64,000 bases of DNA, taken from Ignavibacteriota bacterium. GTDB taxonomy: Bacteria; Bacteroidota; Ignavibacteria; Ignavibacteriales; Melioribacteraceae. Positions 1 through 8,162 of this stretch are shown in pieces (within the stretch, counting starts at the first letter, position 1; the number at the start of each line of letters is the position of its first letter). The position numbers were made by a program, and so were the translations under genes. The stretch is from the NCBI GenBank assembly GCA_002746605.1, contig PDPT01000047.1:1-64000 (forward strand), read 5' to 3'. The notes beneath the pieces were generated by a model. It did not search any database and was not told the DNA's origin. It saw only the letters and a list, made by a program, of their open reading frames with translations.

Positions 1-369
1 CACCACTTGTCTGCCCATATCTTTAATTCTGATTACCTGAGGTTCCATTCTGAACGTAAACATTGTAGCATGCCTTAACCCATCACTTGCTTTGAACATG
101 TACTTTTTAAAAACATTATCTTGAGGCACATGACAATCGTTGCAAGTTGTAACTCTTCCGTGACTTCCTCTTTCCCATGTTGCGTATTCAGGATACATCA
201 CATGACAGTTTACACAGGTTTTGGGATCATCGGATAAATAAGAAACTGCATTTGATATACTGAGAACGTGAATCCCCAAGCCAACCACAATACCTAGCAA
301 TATTATTACTGAAAATCTCCATTTGGGAGGCGGAAGAAAATTGCCGATAAAACTTTTCTTTTCTGACAT
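1..369 (-). CDS. nrfH: Cytochrome c nitrite reductase small subunit NrfH (3' end beyond window)
   Basis: NrfH anchors the NrfA nitrite reductase to the membrane and passes it electrons from the quinol pool during nitrite ammonification. The frame reads from an ATG at 367-369 to the window edge, giving 123 residues with no stop, so the C-terminus is missing. A single N-terminal membrane segment (about residues 20-40) is followed by the heme c motifs CVNCH and CNDCH, spaced as in the NapC/NirT family. The sequence CVNCHVMYPEYATW and the following SHGR are typical of NrfH rather than of longer NapC proteins. nrfA would be expected just outside the left edge. The gene lies 12 bp downstream of the barrel-protein gene, in the same direction. 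Confidence 0.9.
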   Translation of the reverse strand, partial: MSEKKSFIGNFLPPPKWRFSVIILLGIVVGLGIHVLSISNAVSYLSDDPKTCVNCHVMYPEYATWERGSHGRVTTCNDCHVPQDNVFKKYMFKASDGLRHATMFTFRMEPQVIRIKDMGRQVV

Positions 370-381
370 AGTTACCTCTTT

Positions 382-1572
382 TTAGAAATTAACAACAGCC
401 ATTAAGTAAGCCCAAGTTGATGAATCTTCTCCTTTCCTCTGTTTGAATATTTCACCCGGTGAAAAAAAAGAAAATCCTCCTTGAAATTTTACTAAAGAAC
501 TATACTTATATGCTAATGTCAAATCAACCTCCGAACCAAAGCTGTTTGATTTCTTATTGTCAGGTAATGTTACTTCTTTACTTGAATTAAAAATATGAAA
601 GGTTACTGAAGCTTTTAATTTTTTAATTAATTTTATTTCGCCTTTCAAATGCATATCAATCAATCCTGCTCCATAAGTACTATTAGGAATGTTGAGAAAG
701 AAATCCATAAATCCGTAATATTTATGATTAGTTGCATAAAGTGTATTGAAAGCTTGATAGTTTTCAGCATCCATAAAATCATTTCCACTTAACAAATCAA
801 TTCCAGCTCCGAATGAGGGTTTCCCGAAATTATATTTTAGATTTAGTGCAAACATATATGCCGCAATATCAACACTTTTATTTAGTGAGCCAAACTGGTA
901 AGCAGCTTCCACTTCGTGAGATAATCTCCTCAGATTACCATTAATGTAAAACCCTAAAGTGTATCTTCCAAAATCAGTTCCATATTCCATTTCAGCAATT
1001 AAGAAGGGTTGTATTTTATAGTTTTTAACAATTTTTAAGTCGCTGTAAATTCCTACTACGGAAAAATCATTTGTATCACTTACGTTAAAACTTTCATTAG
1101 TCTGCAGCATAAATAAGTCAAGATTTACTTTCTTGCTGTTTACTTGAATAACACCACCATCAAAACTTCTGCCTACATTATGCCAACCAACTGCACCAAT
1201 TAGTCTTTGCGGCCCGTAAGAAAGTTCAAAACGTCCCAGTTGGATATTGATAGGCAGGTCGAATAATTGATTTAATTTAAAGTAAGCTTGATGTAAATCA
1301 ATATTTGAAGTATTTGTCAAGGTATTAGGTTCACTTCCGTAAATTCTGGAATCTTGTAATTGAATAAAGCCTGTGAGTTTTGGGGTCGGTAAAAACTTAA
1401 CTCCAACTCTCGTTCGTAATTCGGTAAAATTGGTTGACGCAATATCACTGCTAAAGTTTTTGTCAACTACTTGTAATCGTGGTCTAATTTGACCACTAAC
1501 CTTCCATTTGCTTTGAGAATAGAAAACTGAAAAAAATGAGAACAAAAAGATAAAAAGCAACCTCTTTTTCAT
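382..1572 (-). CDS. Outer-membrane beta-barrel (porin-like) protein
   Basis: This 396-residue protein has a clear signal peptide (basic start, then a Phe/Leu-rich core ending near residue 19, YSQS). It then shows alternating hydrophobic and polar strands throughout and ends in an aromatic residue (VVNF), as expected for an outer-membrane barrel. The region around GRFELSYGPQRLIG resembles alginate-export and phosphate-selective porin families, so an anion or substrate channel is possible. I cannot name a substrate. It sits between a NapH-type ferredoxin gene and nrfH on the same strand, which suggests a role in nitrite or nitrate respiration, for example letting the anion into the periplasm. 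That link is inference from context only. Confidence 0.6.
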   Translation of the reverse strand: MKKRLLFIFLFSFFSVFYSQSKWKVSGQIRPRLQVVDKNFSSDIASTNFTELRTRVGVKFLPTPKLTGFIQLQDSRIYGSEPNTLTNTSNIDLHQAYFKLNQLFDLPINIQLGRFELSYGPQRLIGAVGWHNVGRSFDGGVIQVNSKKVNLDLFMLQTNESFNVSDTNDFSVVGIYSDLKIVKNYKIQPFLIAEMEYGTDFGRYTLGFYINGNLRRLSHEVEAAYQFGSLNKSVDIAAYMFALNLKYNFGKPSFGAGIDLLSGNDFMDAENYQAFNTLYATNHKYYGFMDFFLNIPNSTYGAGLIDMHLKGEIKLIKKLKASVTFHIFNSSKEVTLPDNKKSNSFGSEVDLTLAYKYSSLVKFQGGFSFFSPGEIFKQRKGEDSSTWAYLMAVVNF

Positions 1573-1668
1573 AACACCTCTCCTCGAATGATATTTTAAG
1601 AGTTAATTATCTTATTTTAAAAATAACGATTTACTTTGGATTTAGCAATAAGTTTTATAATTATAAAT

Positions 1669-2754
1669 TTATTTATTCTTAGATTTTTCAGCTTTAGTAT
1701 TTAGTTTTTCAACATCTTCCGAACTTCTGATGTGTCCAATTGAGTTTTTTTGTTTATATAATTCTAAATACTTTTCATTTTTTATGTTATTATGCCAATT
1801 GCCGGTTAGTATTCCAATACTTAAAATCAGGAAATATATTCCAAGAATTGCAACAGCCAAGAATTTTTTATTGAACTTCTTTTTTGTATAAACCGATTTT
1901 AGATCTAAAGTATTTTCAATCGGACAAACATCAACACAGCTCATACAAGTTGTGCATTCATCAGAAAATACTGTATTTACCTTATCAACTTTTATAAATG
2001 AAGGGCAAGCCTTTGCACATAATGCACAATCAATACACGATTCTTTGTTTCTTGTTATTTTATGAGGACTTAAAAATGAAAGGAAACCAAGCAAAGCTCC
2101 GTAAGGACATAAATATCTACACCAAAAATTTCTAAAAATTACTGAAAGAAAAATTAAAGCGGTAATAACAATAAACGAAAACGTAGAAATTTCAGCAAAG
2201 AAGTAATACATTTTTACATCGGAAATAATATTGTAAGGCGAATCTAAAAAATATTTTAATGCAAGTGTACTCATAGAAAAAAAGATTGCATTGATAAAAA
2301 AGAATAACAAGAAATATTTTAAACCTCTTAATGGATAATCCAAAAACTTTGGCATTTTTATTCTTTTCTTAAAAAGTTTCTTCTGAATTTTTTCGCCGAA
2401 ATCGCCCACCATTTCCGAGATAAATCCAATTGGACAAATCCAACTGCAAAAAGATTTTCCGAATGTTAAAGAAACTGCGATAATTGCTACAAAAATAATC
2501 AGTCCTGCAGGATGTACGGGATGTATTTCTCCTGATAAGAAAAAATAATATAAACTCATTAAAGAGCTAATTGGTAGAAAACCTTCAGCTCCGGGAGGAC
2601 GTTCATGAAAAGTTGTAGTTCCACCCGATTCCAGAAAAGTTGCAAATAAATAAAACTCTACACCAATCCACAAACATAAGATAACAAAAAAAAGCTGGAC
2701 ATAAAATCTGTAGTTTTGAATTGGTTTTTCTTTATTTTTATTGTACTTTGGCAT
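1669..2754 (-). CDS. NapH/MauN-type membrane 4Fe-4S protein
   Basis: The 361-residue polytopic protein carries the two membrane CxxxCP motifs of the NapH family (CSWICPIGF near residue 110 and CRYLCPYGA near 212). Two ferredoxin-type 4Fe-4S clusters follow (CIDCALCAKACP near 240 and CTTCMSCVDVCP near 267), then a final membrane helix near 300-318. In known NapH/NosR/RdxA relatives such proteins move electrons from quinol across or along the membrane to periplasmic reductases. Being first in the minus-strand group with the barrel protein and nrfH, it may feed electrons into nitrite reduction. It lacks the long periplasmic FMN domain of NosR. The family is certain, the partner is inferred. Confidence 0.82.
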   Translation of the reverse strand: MPKYNKNKEKPIQNYRFYVQLFFVILCLWIGVEFYLFATFLESGGTTTFHERPPGAEGFLPISSLMSLYYFFLSGEIHPVHPAGLIIFVAIIAVSLTFGKSFCSWICPIGFISEMVGDFGEKIQKKLFKKRIKMPKFLDYPLRGLKYFLLFFFINAIFFSMSTLALKYFLDSPYNIISDVKMYYFFAEISTFSFIVITALIFLSVIFRNFWCRYLCPYGALLGFLSFLSPHKITRNKESCIDCALCAKACPSFIKVDKVNTVFSDECTTCMSCVDVCPIENTLDLKSVYTKKKFNKKFLAVAILGIYFLILSIGILTGNWHNNIKNEKYLELYKQKNSIGHIRSSEDVEKLNTKAEKSKNK

Positions 2755-2917
2755 AATAGCAATATAATCGGATTGAATTTTCTGATTATAAATATAATTA
2801 GTTTATTGTTGCAAAACAAGTCAAATATATCTAAAAATTCCTTTACAAATATTTTAAATACCTGTATCTTTATCAAGATTTTTTATTCTGATTATAAAAC
2901 TTATGTAGGAGAAAAAT

Positions 2918-4147
2918 ATGAGTGAACTAATAAATAATAGTCGCCTAAGAGTCGATAAATTAAAAGAACTGATTTTAAAGCTACACAAGAATAAATCGGC
3001 GGAAGATGTAAAAAAAGAATTAACCGAATTAATGGGAAGTGTGCCTTACGGTGAAGTTGTTCAAGCCGAAGAAGAACTAATCAGCGAAGGTTTGGAACGG
3101 GAAGAAGTCTTAAAATTTTGTGATATTCATACGGAAGCATTAAAAGGAAATATTGATACTTCAACAGCAAAATCGGTGCCCGAAGGTCATCCTATTGATA
3201 CTTTCATAAAAGAAAATAATGCATTACAAAAAGAACTTGATAAAATTCAGCACTCATATCATAAAATTAAAAACCGTAAGCAAGATGAAAATTGCAATGA
3301 TGTTTTAACGGAACTACTTACTCATTTCACCAATATTATGGACATAGAAAAACATTATGTAAAAAAAGAAAACCTCCTCTTTCCTTTTCTCGAAAAATAT
3401 AACATAACCGGTCCTCCTATGGTAATGTGGGGAAAACATGATGAAATAAGAAGTTTCTTAAAATCCTGTATGGAAATATTGCGTGAAGCTCCCAAAGTAA
3501 ATAAAGAGGAACTCGAAGGATTTTGGGAACTTATGTTTTTCCCAGCTATAAACGGAATTCAAGAAATGTTCTATAAGGAAGAAAAAATTCTTTTCCCAAT
3601 GTCTTTAGATACTTTAACGGAAATTGATTGGTACGAAATTTATGAGCAAAGTGATGAGATTGGGTTTACTCTTTTTTATCCTGAAAATGAATGGAAGCCT
3701 AACATCACTATTGAAGAAAAGAAAGAATTCGGAAGCAACAAAATAAAATTATCTACAGGAGCTTTCAGCACAGAAGAGTTAGAAGCTATGCTAAACAGTA
3801 TTCCTCAAGATATTACCTTTGTGGATAAAGATGACAAAGTTAGATTTTTCTCGCACGGTAAAGATAGAATCTTTGAAAGAAACAAAGCAATACTCGGGCG
3901 AGAAGTGCAATACTGTCATCCTCCATCAAGTGTCCATATTGTTAATAAAATTGTTGATGATTTCAAGTCAGGCAGACAAGATGAAGCAGTATTTTGGATT
4001 AACTTCGGTGGAAAGTTAGTCCACATAGCTTATTATGCCGTACGAAATAACGACAGAGAATATCTCGGAACTATTGAACTTACACAAGATATCACAAAAA
4101 TTAACAACATAGAAGGTGAAAGAAGATTATTAACCTATGATGAATAG
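2918..4147 (+). CDS. DUF438 / hemerythrin HHE / PAS domain protein
   Basis: The 409-residue cytoplasmic protein has three parts. A DUF438 domain covers about residues 1-80 (SRLRVDKLKELILKLH, GEVVQAEEELISEG). A hemerythrin-like HHE four-helix domain covers about 85-235, with metal-ligand motifs EKHYVKKENLLFPFLE, WGKHDEIR and YKEEKILFP. A PAS domain covers about 285-400. Proteins of this layout are linked to sensing or handling of oxygen, nitric oxide or iron. Start: ATG at 2918 after TAGGAGAAAAAT. The gene is divergent from the nrf-type group and 21 bp upstream of a DUF1858-DUF2249 gene, so an operon responding to nitrosative or redox stress is likely by inference. Confidence 0.85.
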   Translation: MSELINNSRLRVDKLKELILKLHKNKSAEDVKKELTELMGSVPYGEVVQAEEELISEGLEREEVLKFCDIHTEALKGNIDTSTAKSVPEGHPIDTFIKENNALQKELDKIQHSYHKIKNRKQDENCNDVLTELLTHFTNIMDIEKHYVKKENLLFPFLEKYNITGPPMVMWGKHDEIRSFLKSCMEILREAPKVNKEELEGFWELMFFPAINGIQEMFYKEEKILFPMSLDTLTEIDWYEIYEQSDEIGFTLFYPENEWKPNITIEEKKEFGSNKIKLSTGAFSTEELEAMLNSIPQDITFVDKDDKVRFFSHGKDRIFERNKAILGREVQYCHPPSSVHIVNKIVDDFKSGRQDEAVFWINFGGKLVHIAYYAVRNNDREYLGTIELTQDITKINNIEGERRLLTYDE

Positions 4148-4168
4148 AAAAATAAGGACTCAAAATTT

Positions 4169-4690
4169 ATGGCTAAATTACAAATAACTCCCGAAATAAA
4201 AATCAATGAACTTTTAGAAAATTATCCCGAGCTTGAAGAAAAATTAATAGAAATTGCACCACCGTTTAAAAAACTTAAAAACGAAGTTTTAAGAAAAACA
4301 TTAGGCAAAGTTACAACTCTCCGTCAAGCAAGCAAAGTTGGCGGTGTTTCTCTTGCGGATTTGATAAACAAATTAAGAGCCGCAGCTGGACAAAATGAAA
4401 TTACAATTAAAGAAAATAAATACAACAAAGAAGAAAAGCCTGATTGGGTAAAAGCCGGCAATGTAAAAATAACCTATGATGCCAGAATTGATTTGGAAAA
4501 CGGTCTGCACCCTGCAGGCAGAGTTACAAAAGAAATTCTTACTCTTAGAGAAAATGAAATGTACTTATTGATTACACCGTTTACTCCGCAGCCTTTGATT
4601 GATATTGTAAAAGAAAAAAACTTTAAAGCTTACACGGAAATTAAAAGTGAAAATGAAGTTTTTACATTTATAAAACCAAATCAGGACTAA
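4169..4690 (+). CDS. DUF1858-DUF2249 domain protein
   Basis: This 173-residue protein has an N-terminal DUF1858 helical domain (about 5-62; ITPEIKINELLENYPELEEK), a charged linker, and a C-terminal DUF2249 domain (about 95-170; DARIDLENGLHPAGRVTKEI, YLLITPFTPQPLIDIV). Both domains recur beside hemerythrin-like and DUF438 proteins in anaerobes. A role in redox or NO-related chemistry is commonly supposed but not established. It is preceded 21 bp upstream by the DUF438 protein, and its stop overlaps the start of the next gene by one base (TAATG), so the three are probably translated together. Confidence 0.8.
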   Translation: MAKLQITPEIKINELLENYPELEEKLIEIAPPFKKLKNEVLRKTLGKVTTLRQASKVGGVSLADLINKLRAAAGQNEITIKENKYNKEEKPDWVKAGNVKITYDARIDLENGLHPAGRVTKEILTLRENEMYLLITPFTPQPLIDIVKEKNFKAYTEIKSENEVFTFIKPNQD

Positions 4691-5430
4691 TGAATAATAA
4701 AGATTTCTATAATAGTTTATCATTAAATTACGATTTGATGATAAACTTTGAAAAATCACTAAAGAACAAAACGGAAAGTTTGAGAAACTTTGTTGAAAAG
4801 CAATACAACAATGCTCTGGATATTGGATGTGGTACAGGTGTTGATTCTATTGCCCTATCCGAACTCGGATTAAAAGTTGATGCAGTTGATCAATCGAATG
4901 AAATGTTAAAATTAGCAAAGTTGAATGCTCAAAAAAGGGAGCTAAATATTAATTTCTTCCAATCCAAAACAGATGCCATTCCCTTAACGAAAAGGTATGA
5001 TTTAATAATTTCACTCGGAAACACTATTGCAAATATTTCCAATGAGGAGTTAGAGATTCTTTTTAAGAAATTACCTATAATCCTAAATAAAAACGGAAAG
5101 ATAATAATTCAAATTTTGAATTTTTCATCTTTACCTAAATCAGGATATTATTTATTAAACAAATATGAAAATGATAATATTCAAATAATCCGAAAATATT
5201 TGATAAAAGGAAACAACATTGATTTTATCATAGAAATAAATAGTGCAGAAAGAAAAGAAACAATTGTTACAAAAATCTTTCCTTACAGTCTTGGAGATTT
5301 TGAAAAACTTACACAAAAGAATGATTTAACTTTTAATAAATTCGGTAACCTGCGTAAAGACATTTATTCTCCGATAAATTCCAAAAATTTAATAATAGAA
5401 ATTCAAAAGAAAAATAGTTTTAATCACTAA
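4690..5430 (+). CDS. Class I SAM-dependent methyltransferase
   Basis: The 246-residue protein has the Rossmann-type methyltransferase fold. Motif I is DIGCGTGVDSIAL near residues 40-52, followed by an acidic residue at the end of strand 2 (VDAVDQS) and motif IV-like DLIISLGNTIANIS near 105. The substrate cannot be told from the sequence. Its start codon overlaps the stop of the DUF1858-DUF2249 gene by one base, so it belongs to that operon. It ends in a poorly conserved, Lys/Asn-rich tail. Assignment to the superfamily is secure, any specific function is not. Confidence 0.8.
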   Translation: MNNKDFYNSLSLNYDLMINFEKSLKNKTESLRNFVEKQYNNALDIGCGTGVDSIALSELGLKVDAVDQSNEMLKLAKLNAQKRELNINFFQSKTDAIPLTKRYDLIISLGNTIANISNEELEILFKKLPIILNKNGKIIIQILNFSSLPKSGYYLLNKYENDNIQIIRKYLIKGNNIDFIIEINSAERKETIVTKIFPYSLGDFEKLTQKNDLTFNKFGNLRKDIYSPINSKNLIIEIQKKNSFNH

Positions 5431-5529
5431 GTAAAAATTTTTTTTCAAAACTTTTTCAATTTAACTTCATCTTAAAAGCAAAAAAGAATAATCGATTGAA
5501 TTTTTTAGGGTAAAAATATTTCTCTTTAA

Positions 5530-5552
5530 AACTTTTTGATGCAACGTTCGTC
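5530..5552 (+). promoter_or_regulatory. ECF-sigma-like promoter
   Basis: An AAC element at 5530-5532, within AAACTTTT, is followed after exactly 16 bp by CGTC at 5549-5552. This is the usual -35 AAC and -10 CGTC pattern of extracytoplasmic-function sigma factors. It lies about 40 bp upstream of the broken HEAT-repeat gene. The match is by eye and the motif is short, so it is a candidate only. Confidence 0.4.
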
Positions 5553-5591
5553 ATAAGTAAAAAATAAATTAAAAATAAGAATCACCTGGAG

Positions 5592-6045
5592 ATGAGAATG
5601 AAAAAGATGAACATAACCGTATTAACATTTTTGTTACTGTGCTTAACACAACATTAAATTTTGCAGGAACAAAATCTTCTGTTAAAGAGTACAAAAATGT
5701 AGAAAAAACCTATTAGTCGATCTTGAATTAGATAATATAGGCTTAAAAGTAAACTGTGCTTACTTTCTTGGTGAACTAAAATCAGAAAAAGCTCTTATAC
5801 CTTTGCTAAGAATGTTAAAAAATAGTGGAATCGAAGAAGAACGTATTGTAGCCGCTTTATCATTAACAAAAATGAAAAATAAAATTGGAATATTTGCAGT
5901 TAAACGAAAGATCAAATTCGATGAGAGCAAAAGAGTACAAGAAATTTGTAAAAAATTCTATAACAACTATTTATTGGAAAAAAGCAAGGTGAATACTAAG
6001 GAAATAAATGTAGAATTCAACAGGTACAACTTATCATCTAAATAA
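5592..6045 (+). pseudogene. Frameshifted exported HEAT-repeat-like protein
   Basis: An ATG at 5592 after CTGGAG starts a signal peptide (KKMNITVLTFLLLCLTQ) that runs into a stop near 5656. The same protein continues in another frame (TLNFAGTKSSVKEYKNVEK), then after a second shift near 5705-5712 (a missing A in a run of A) as NLLVDLELDNIGLKVNCAYF and on to the stop at 6045. The joined product is about 150 residues, with an alpha-helical repeat core (GELKSEKALIPLLRML, RIVAALSLTKMKN) like HEAT/PBS-lyase repeats. Two separate single-base losses point to an inactive gene or to sequencing errors in A/T runs. The upstream ECF-like promoter fits a former envelope-stress gene. Confidence 0.6.
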
Positions 6046-6051
6046 ATTTTA

Positions 6052-6111
6052 GGAGCGGCTGTTCTTTTTATTATCCTAATATAAAAGTACAGCCGTTCCG
6101 CTCCCCTTTTT
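6052..6111 (+). terminator. Intrinsic terminator after HEAT pseudogene
   Basis: GGAGCGG (6052-6058) pairs with CCGCTCC (6098-6104). The stem is extended by CTGT/ACAG across a one-sided bulge, and CCCCTTTTT follows. It lies 7 bp after the pseudogene stop and could also serve the convergent HAD gene. Confidence 0.55.
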
Positions 6112-6233
6112 CGTAATTTTAATTTATTAAAAAAATAAAAGCAAAGCAGTTTTTTATAACCGATTTTTCCAAAAGGACTCTGCCGGAAATGTTTTTTTAT
6201 AAGTATTTAATACAATTTATAAATTACAAAGCA

Positions 6234-7019
6234 TTAATTATCAACATAGTTAATTAAATCCAAAACAGAATTAAAACGATAAGTGGGCGTATTATCCTTA
6301 AAGAAAGCTGTAGGATTTTTTATTCCCGTAGAAACCAAAGCCGTATCTATACCAAAGAAATTACCCATAGCAATATCGGTTTCAATTCTATCACCTATAA
6401 TTAAACATTTTTCCTTATTTACATTTAATTTTTTTAGTACTTCCTTAATAATATATTTTGAAGGTTTACCGAAATTTTTCTCTAATTTTTTTTCGGTTTG
6501 CTTTTCTAAAAGAGAAATAACTGTTCCTGCATCCATAATTTCGCCATCTTTAACGGGACAAGTATTATCAATATTAGCGGCATAGAACTTTGCTCCGTTT
6601 ATTAAAGCTTTTGCAGCTATATCTAATTTTTTTGAGTTAAATGTTCTATCTAAAGTAATAAGAATAATTTCTATTTGGTTATAATCTTCTGAAAATTTCA
6701 ATCCGGCTTTAATAATTTCTTTTATAAATTTTTCTTCGGCAACAGCATAAAAATTTTTATTTTGATGATGCTCTGAAAGGTACTTTTTTACTATTTCGGT
6801 AGCATTTACAAATTCATCAAGAGTTACATTAAAATTTTTTGATTTTAAGAAATTAAAATAGTCTTCTATATTCCCTGTGGTTTTGTTAGAAAGAAAAACT
6901 ATTTTTTTATTTAATTCCTTTAACTTATTAATGACTTTATCAGCACCAAAAATTATTTGGTTATCAAGATAAACAGTTCCGTCAAGATCAAAAATAAAAC
7001 CGTCATATTTATTTATCAT
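6234..7019 (-). CDS. HAD-superfamily phosphatase, NagD/PNPase type
   Basis: The 261-residue protein has the four HAD motifs. Motif I is DLDGTVYLD near residue 11, motif II is the Ser/Asn of FLSNKTTGN near 43, a Lys lies in FGKPSKYII near 188, and motif IV is IGDRIETDIAMG near 213. The C2-type cap between motifs II and III and the overall length match the NagD / 4-nitrophenylphosphatase group, which removes phosphate from small sugar or nucleotide phosphates. The exact substrate is unknown. Its start overlaps the 3' end of the reductase gene upstream by 11 bp, so the two are co-transcribed. Confidence 0.85.
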   Translation of the reverse strand: MINKYDGFIFDLDGTVYLDNQIIFGADKVINKLKELNKKIVFLSNKTTGNIEDYFNFLKSKNFNVTLDEFVNATEIVKKYLSEHHQNKNFYAVAEEKFIKEIIKAGLKFSEDYNQIEIILITLDRTFNSKKLDIAAKALINGAKFYAANIDNTCPVKDGEIMDAGTVISLLEKQTEKKLEKNFGKPSKYIIKEVLKKLNVNKEKCLIIGDRIETDIAMGNFFGIDTALVSTGIKNPTAFFKDNTPTYRFNSVLDLINYVDN

Positions 7020-7926
7020 CGTCTTTCAGTTTGTTCCATTGGTTTTGCATTATTGATAAACATTCGTTCAAACTTTGAGGTTTATAACCTATTTCTGTTT
7101 CCGCTTTAAGATTCAGCAATCCGGAATTGAGCGGTCTTGCAGCAGGTTGATTTAGTTCGGCAGTAGTAATTGGAGTAACCAAACTAAAATCAAGATTAAA
7201 ATGCTCGGCAATTCTTTTTGTAAATTCATATCGATTTAACAATTCCTTTCCACCAATATTAAAAATTCCTTCTTTTTTATAATTACATATCACTTTAATC
7301 TGACTTGCAAGATCATCTAAAAATGTTGGGTTATTTATTTGATCGGTAACAATTTTTATGTTTTTATTTTCAGATAAGGAATTAACAACCCATTTAACAA
7401 AATCCGGTCTTCCATATTTTGCAGTTCCAAATAGAACATTTGTTCTTATTATTGTATGCGGTGTGTTATATTTTTTTATAATATTTTCACCTGCAAGTTT
7501 ACTTCTGCCGTAATAACTAATCGGATTTGGTAAATCCACTTCGGAGTAAGGTCCGTTTTTGCCATCAAAAATATAATCTGATGAAATATGAATTAAATGT
7601 GCATTAACCGGTACGGAATATTTTGCAAGATATTCAACACCATTTACATTTATATTCCAACACGAAGTTTTATCAGTTTCGCTTTTATCAACATTAGTGT
7701 ATGCTGCAAGATTTATAACAAAATCTGGATAAAATTCCAGAAGCAGTTGTTTTACTTCCGCTTTGTTACTTATATCAATTCTTTGATAAGGTATTCCTTC
7801 AAAAAAAGAATCATTTTCAAAAGATGCTAATTGAATTTCACAGTTTTTTTCTGAATTAAATTGTTCAACAACTTTTTGTCCTAACATTCCGTTAGAACCA
7901 ATAATTATTATTCTTTTCTTTTTCAT
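7009..7926 (-). CDS. rfbD: dTDP-4-dehydrorhamnose reductase (RmlD family)
   Basis: This extended short-chain dehydrogenase of 305 residues has the NAD(P)-binding motif IGSNGMLGQKVV at residues 8-19. It also has NLAAYTNVDKSETD (about 70-83), SSDYIFDGKNGPYSE (about 114-128) and the catalytic Tyr/Lys in YYGRSKLAGE (about 137-146). These match RmlD, which makes the last step to dTDP-L-rhamnose. No other rml genes are nearby, so a related SDR substrate remains possible. It is the upstream member of a two-gene minus-strand unit with the HAD phosphatase. Confidence 0.75.
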   Translation of the reverse strand: MKKKRIIIIGSNGMLGQKVVEQFNSEKNCEIQLASFENDSFFEGIPYQRIDISNKAEVKQLLLEFYPDFVINLAAYTNVDKSETDKTSCWNINVNGVEYLAKYSVPVNAHLIHISSDYIFDGKNGPYSEVDLPNPISYYGRSKLAGENIIKKYNTPHTIIRTNVLFGTAKYGRPDFVKWVVNSLSENKNIKIVTDQINNPTFLDDLASQIKVICNYKKEGIFNIGGKELLNRYEFTKRIAEHFNLDFSLVTPITTAELNQPAARPLNSGLLNLKAETEIGYKPQSLNECLSIMQNQWNKLKDDDK

Positions 7927-8162
7927 AAAATATTTTTCAAATTTTTATTAGATAATATATAAATTTTGCATTACTTACTTATAATTCCCAAAAAATTATT
8001 TGAAATAAATCCAAGTTGGTTAAAGACTGTTTTCATATATTAAAAAAAAATTGCAAATTAAATTTTTTATCATTCATTTTCTTTTTAGTTTTAACATTTA
8101 ATTGGAATATAATTTATATTATATAATATTATTTTTTTTATTACAAGAAAGAGAGTTTAAAC

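Noticed and set aside
2658..2925. Overlapping small ORFs on both strands in the gap before the DUF438 gene
   Set aside because: They are AT-rich, have no family features or ribosome binding sites, and overlap the NapH start and the divergent promoter region.
5640..5715. Programmed frameshifting in the HEAT-repeat gene
   Set aside because: Two shifts are needed and no slippery heptamer with a following structure is seen, so decay or sequencing error is simpler.
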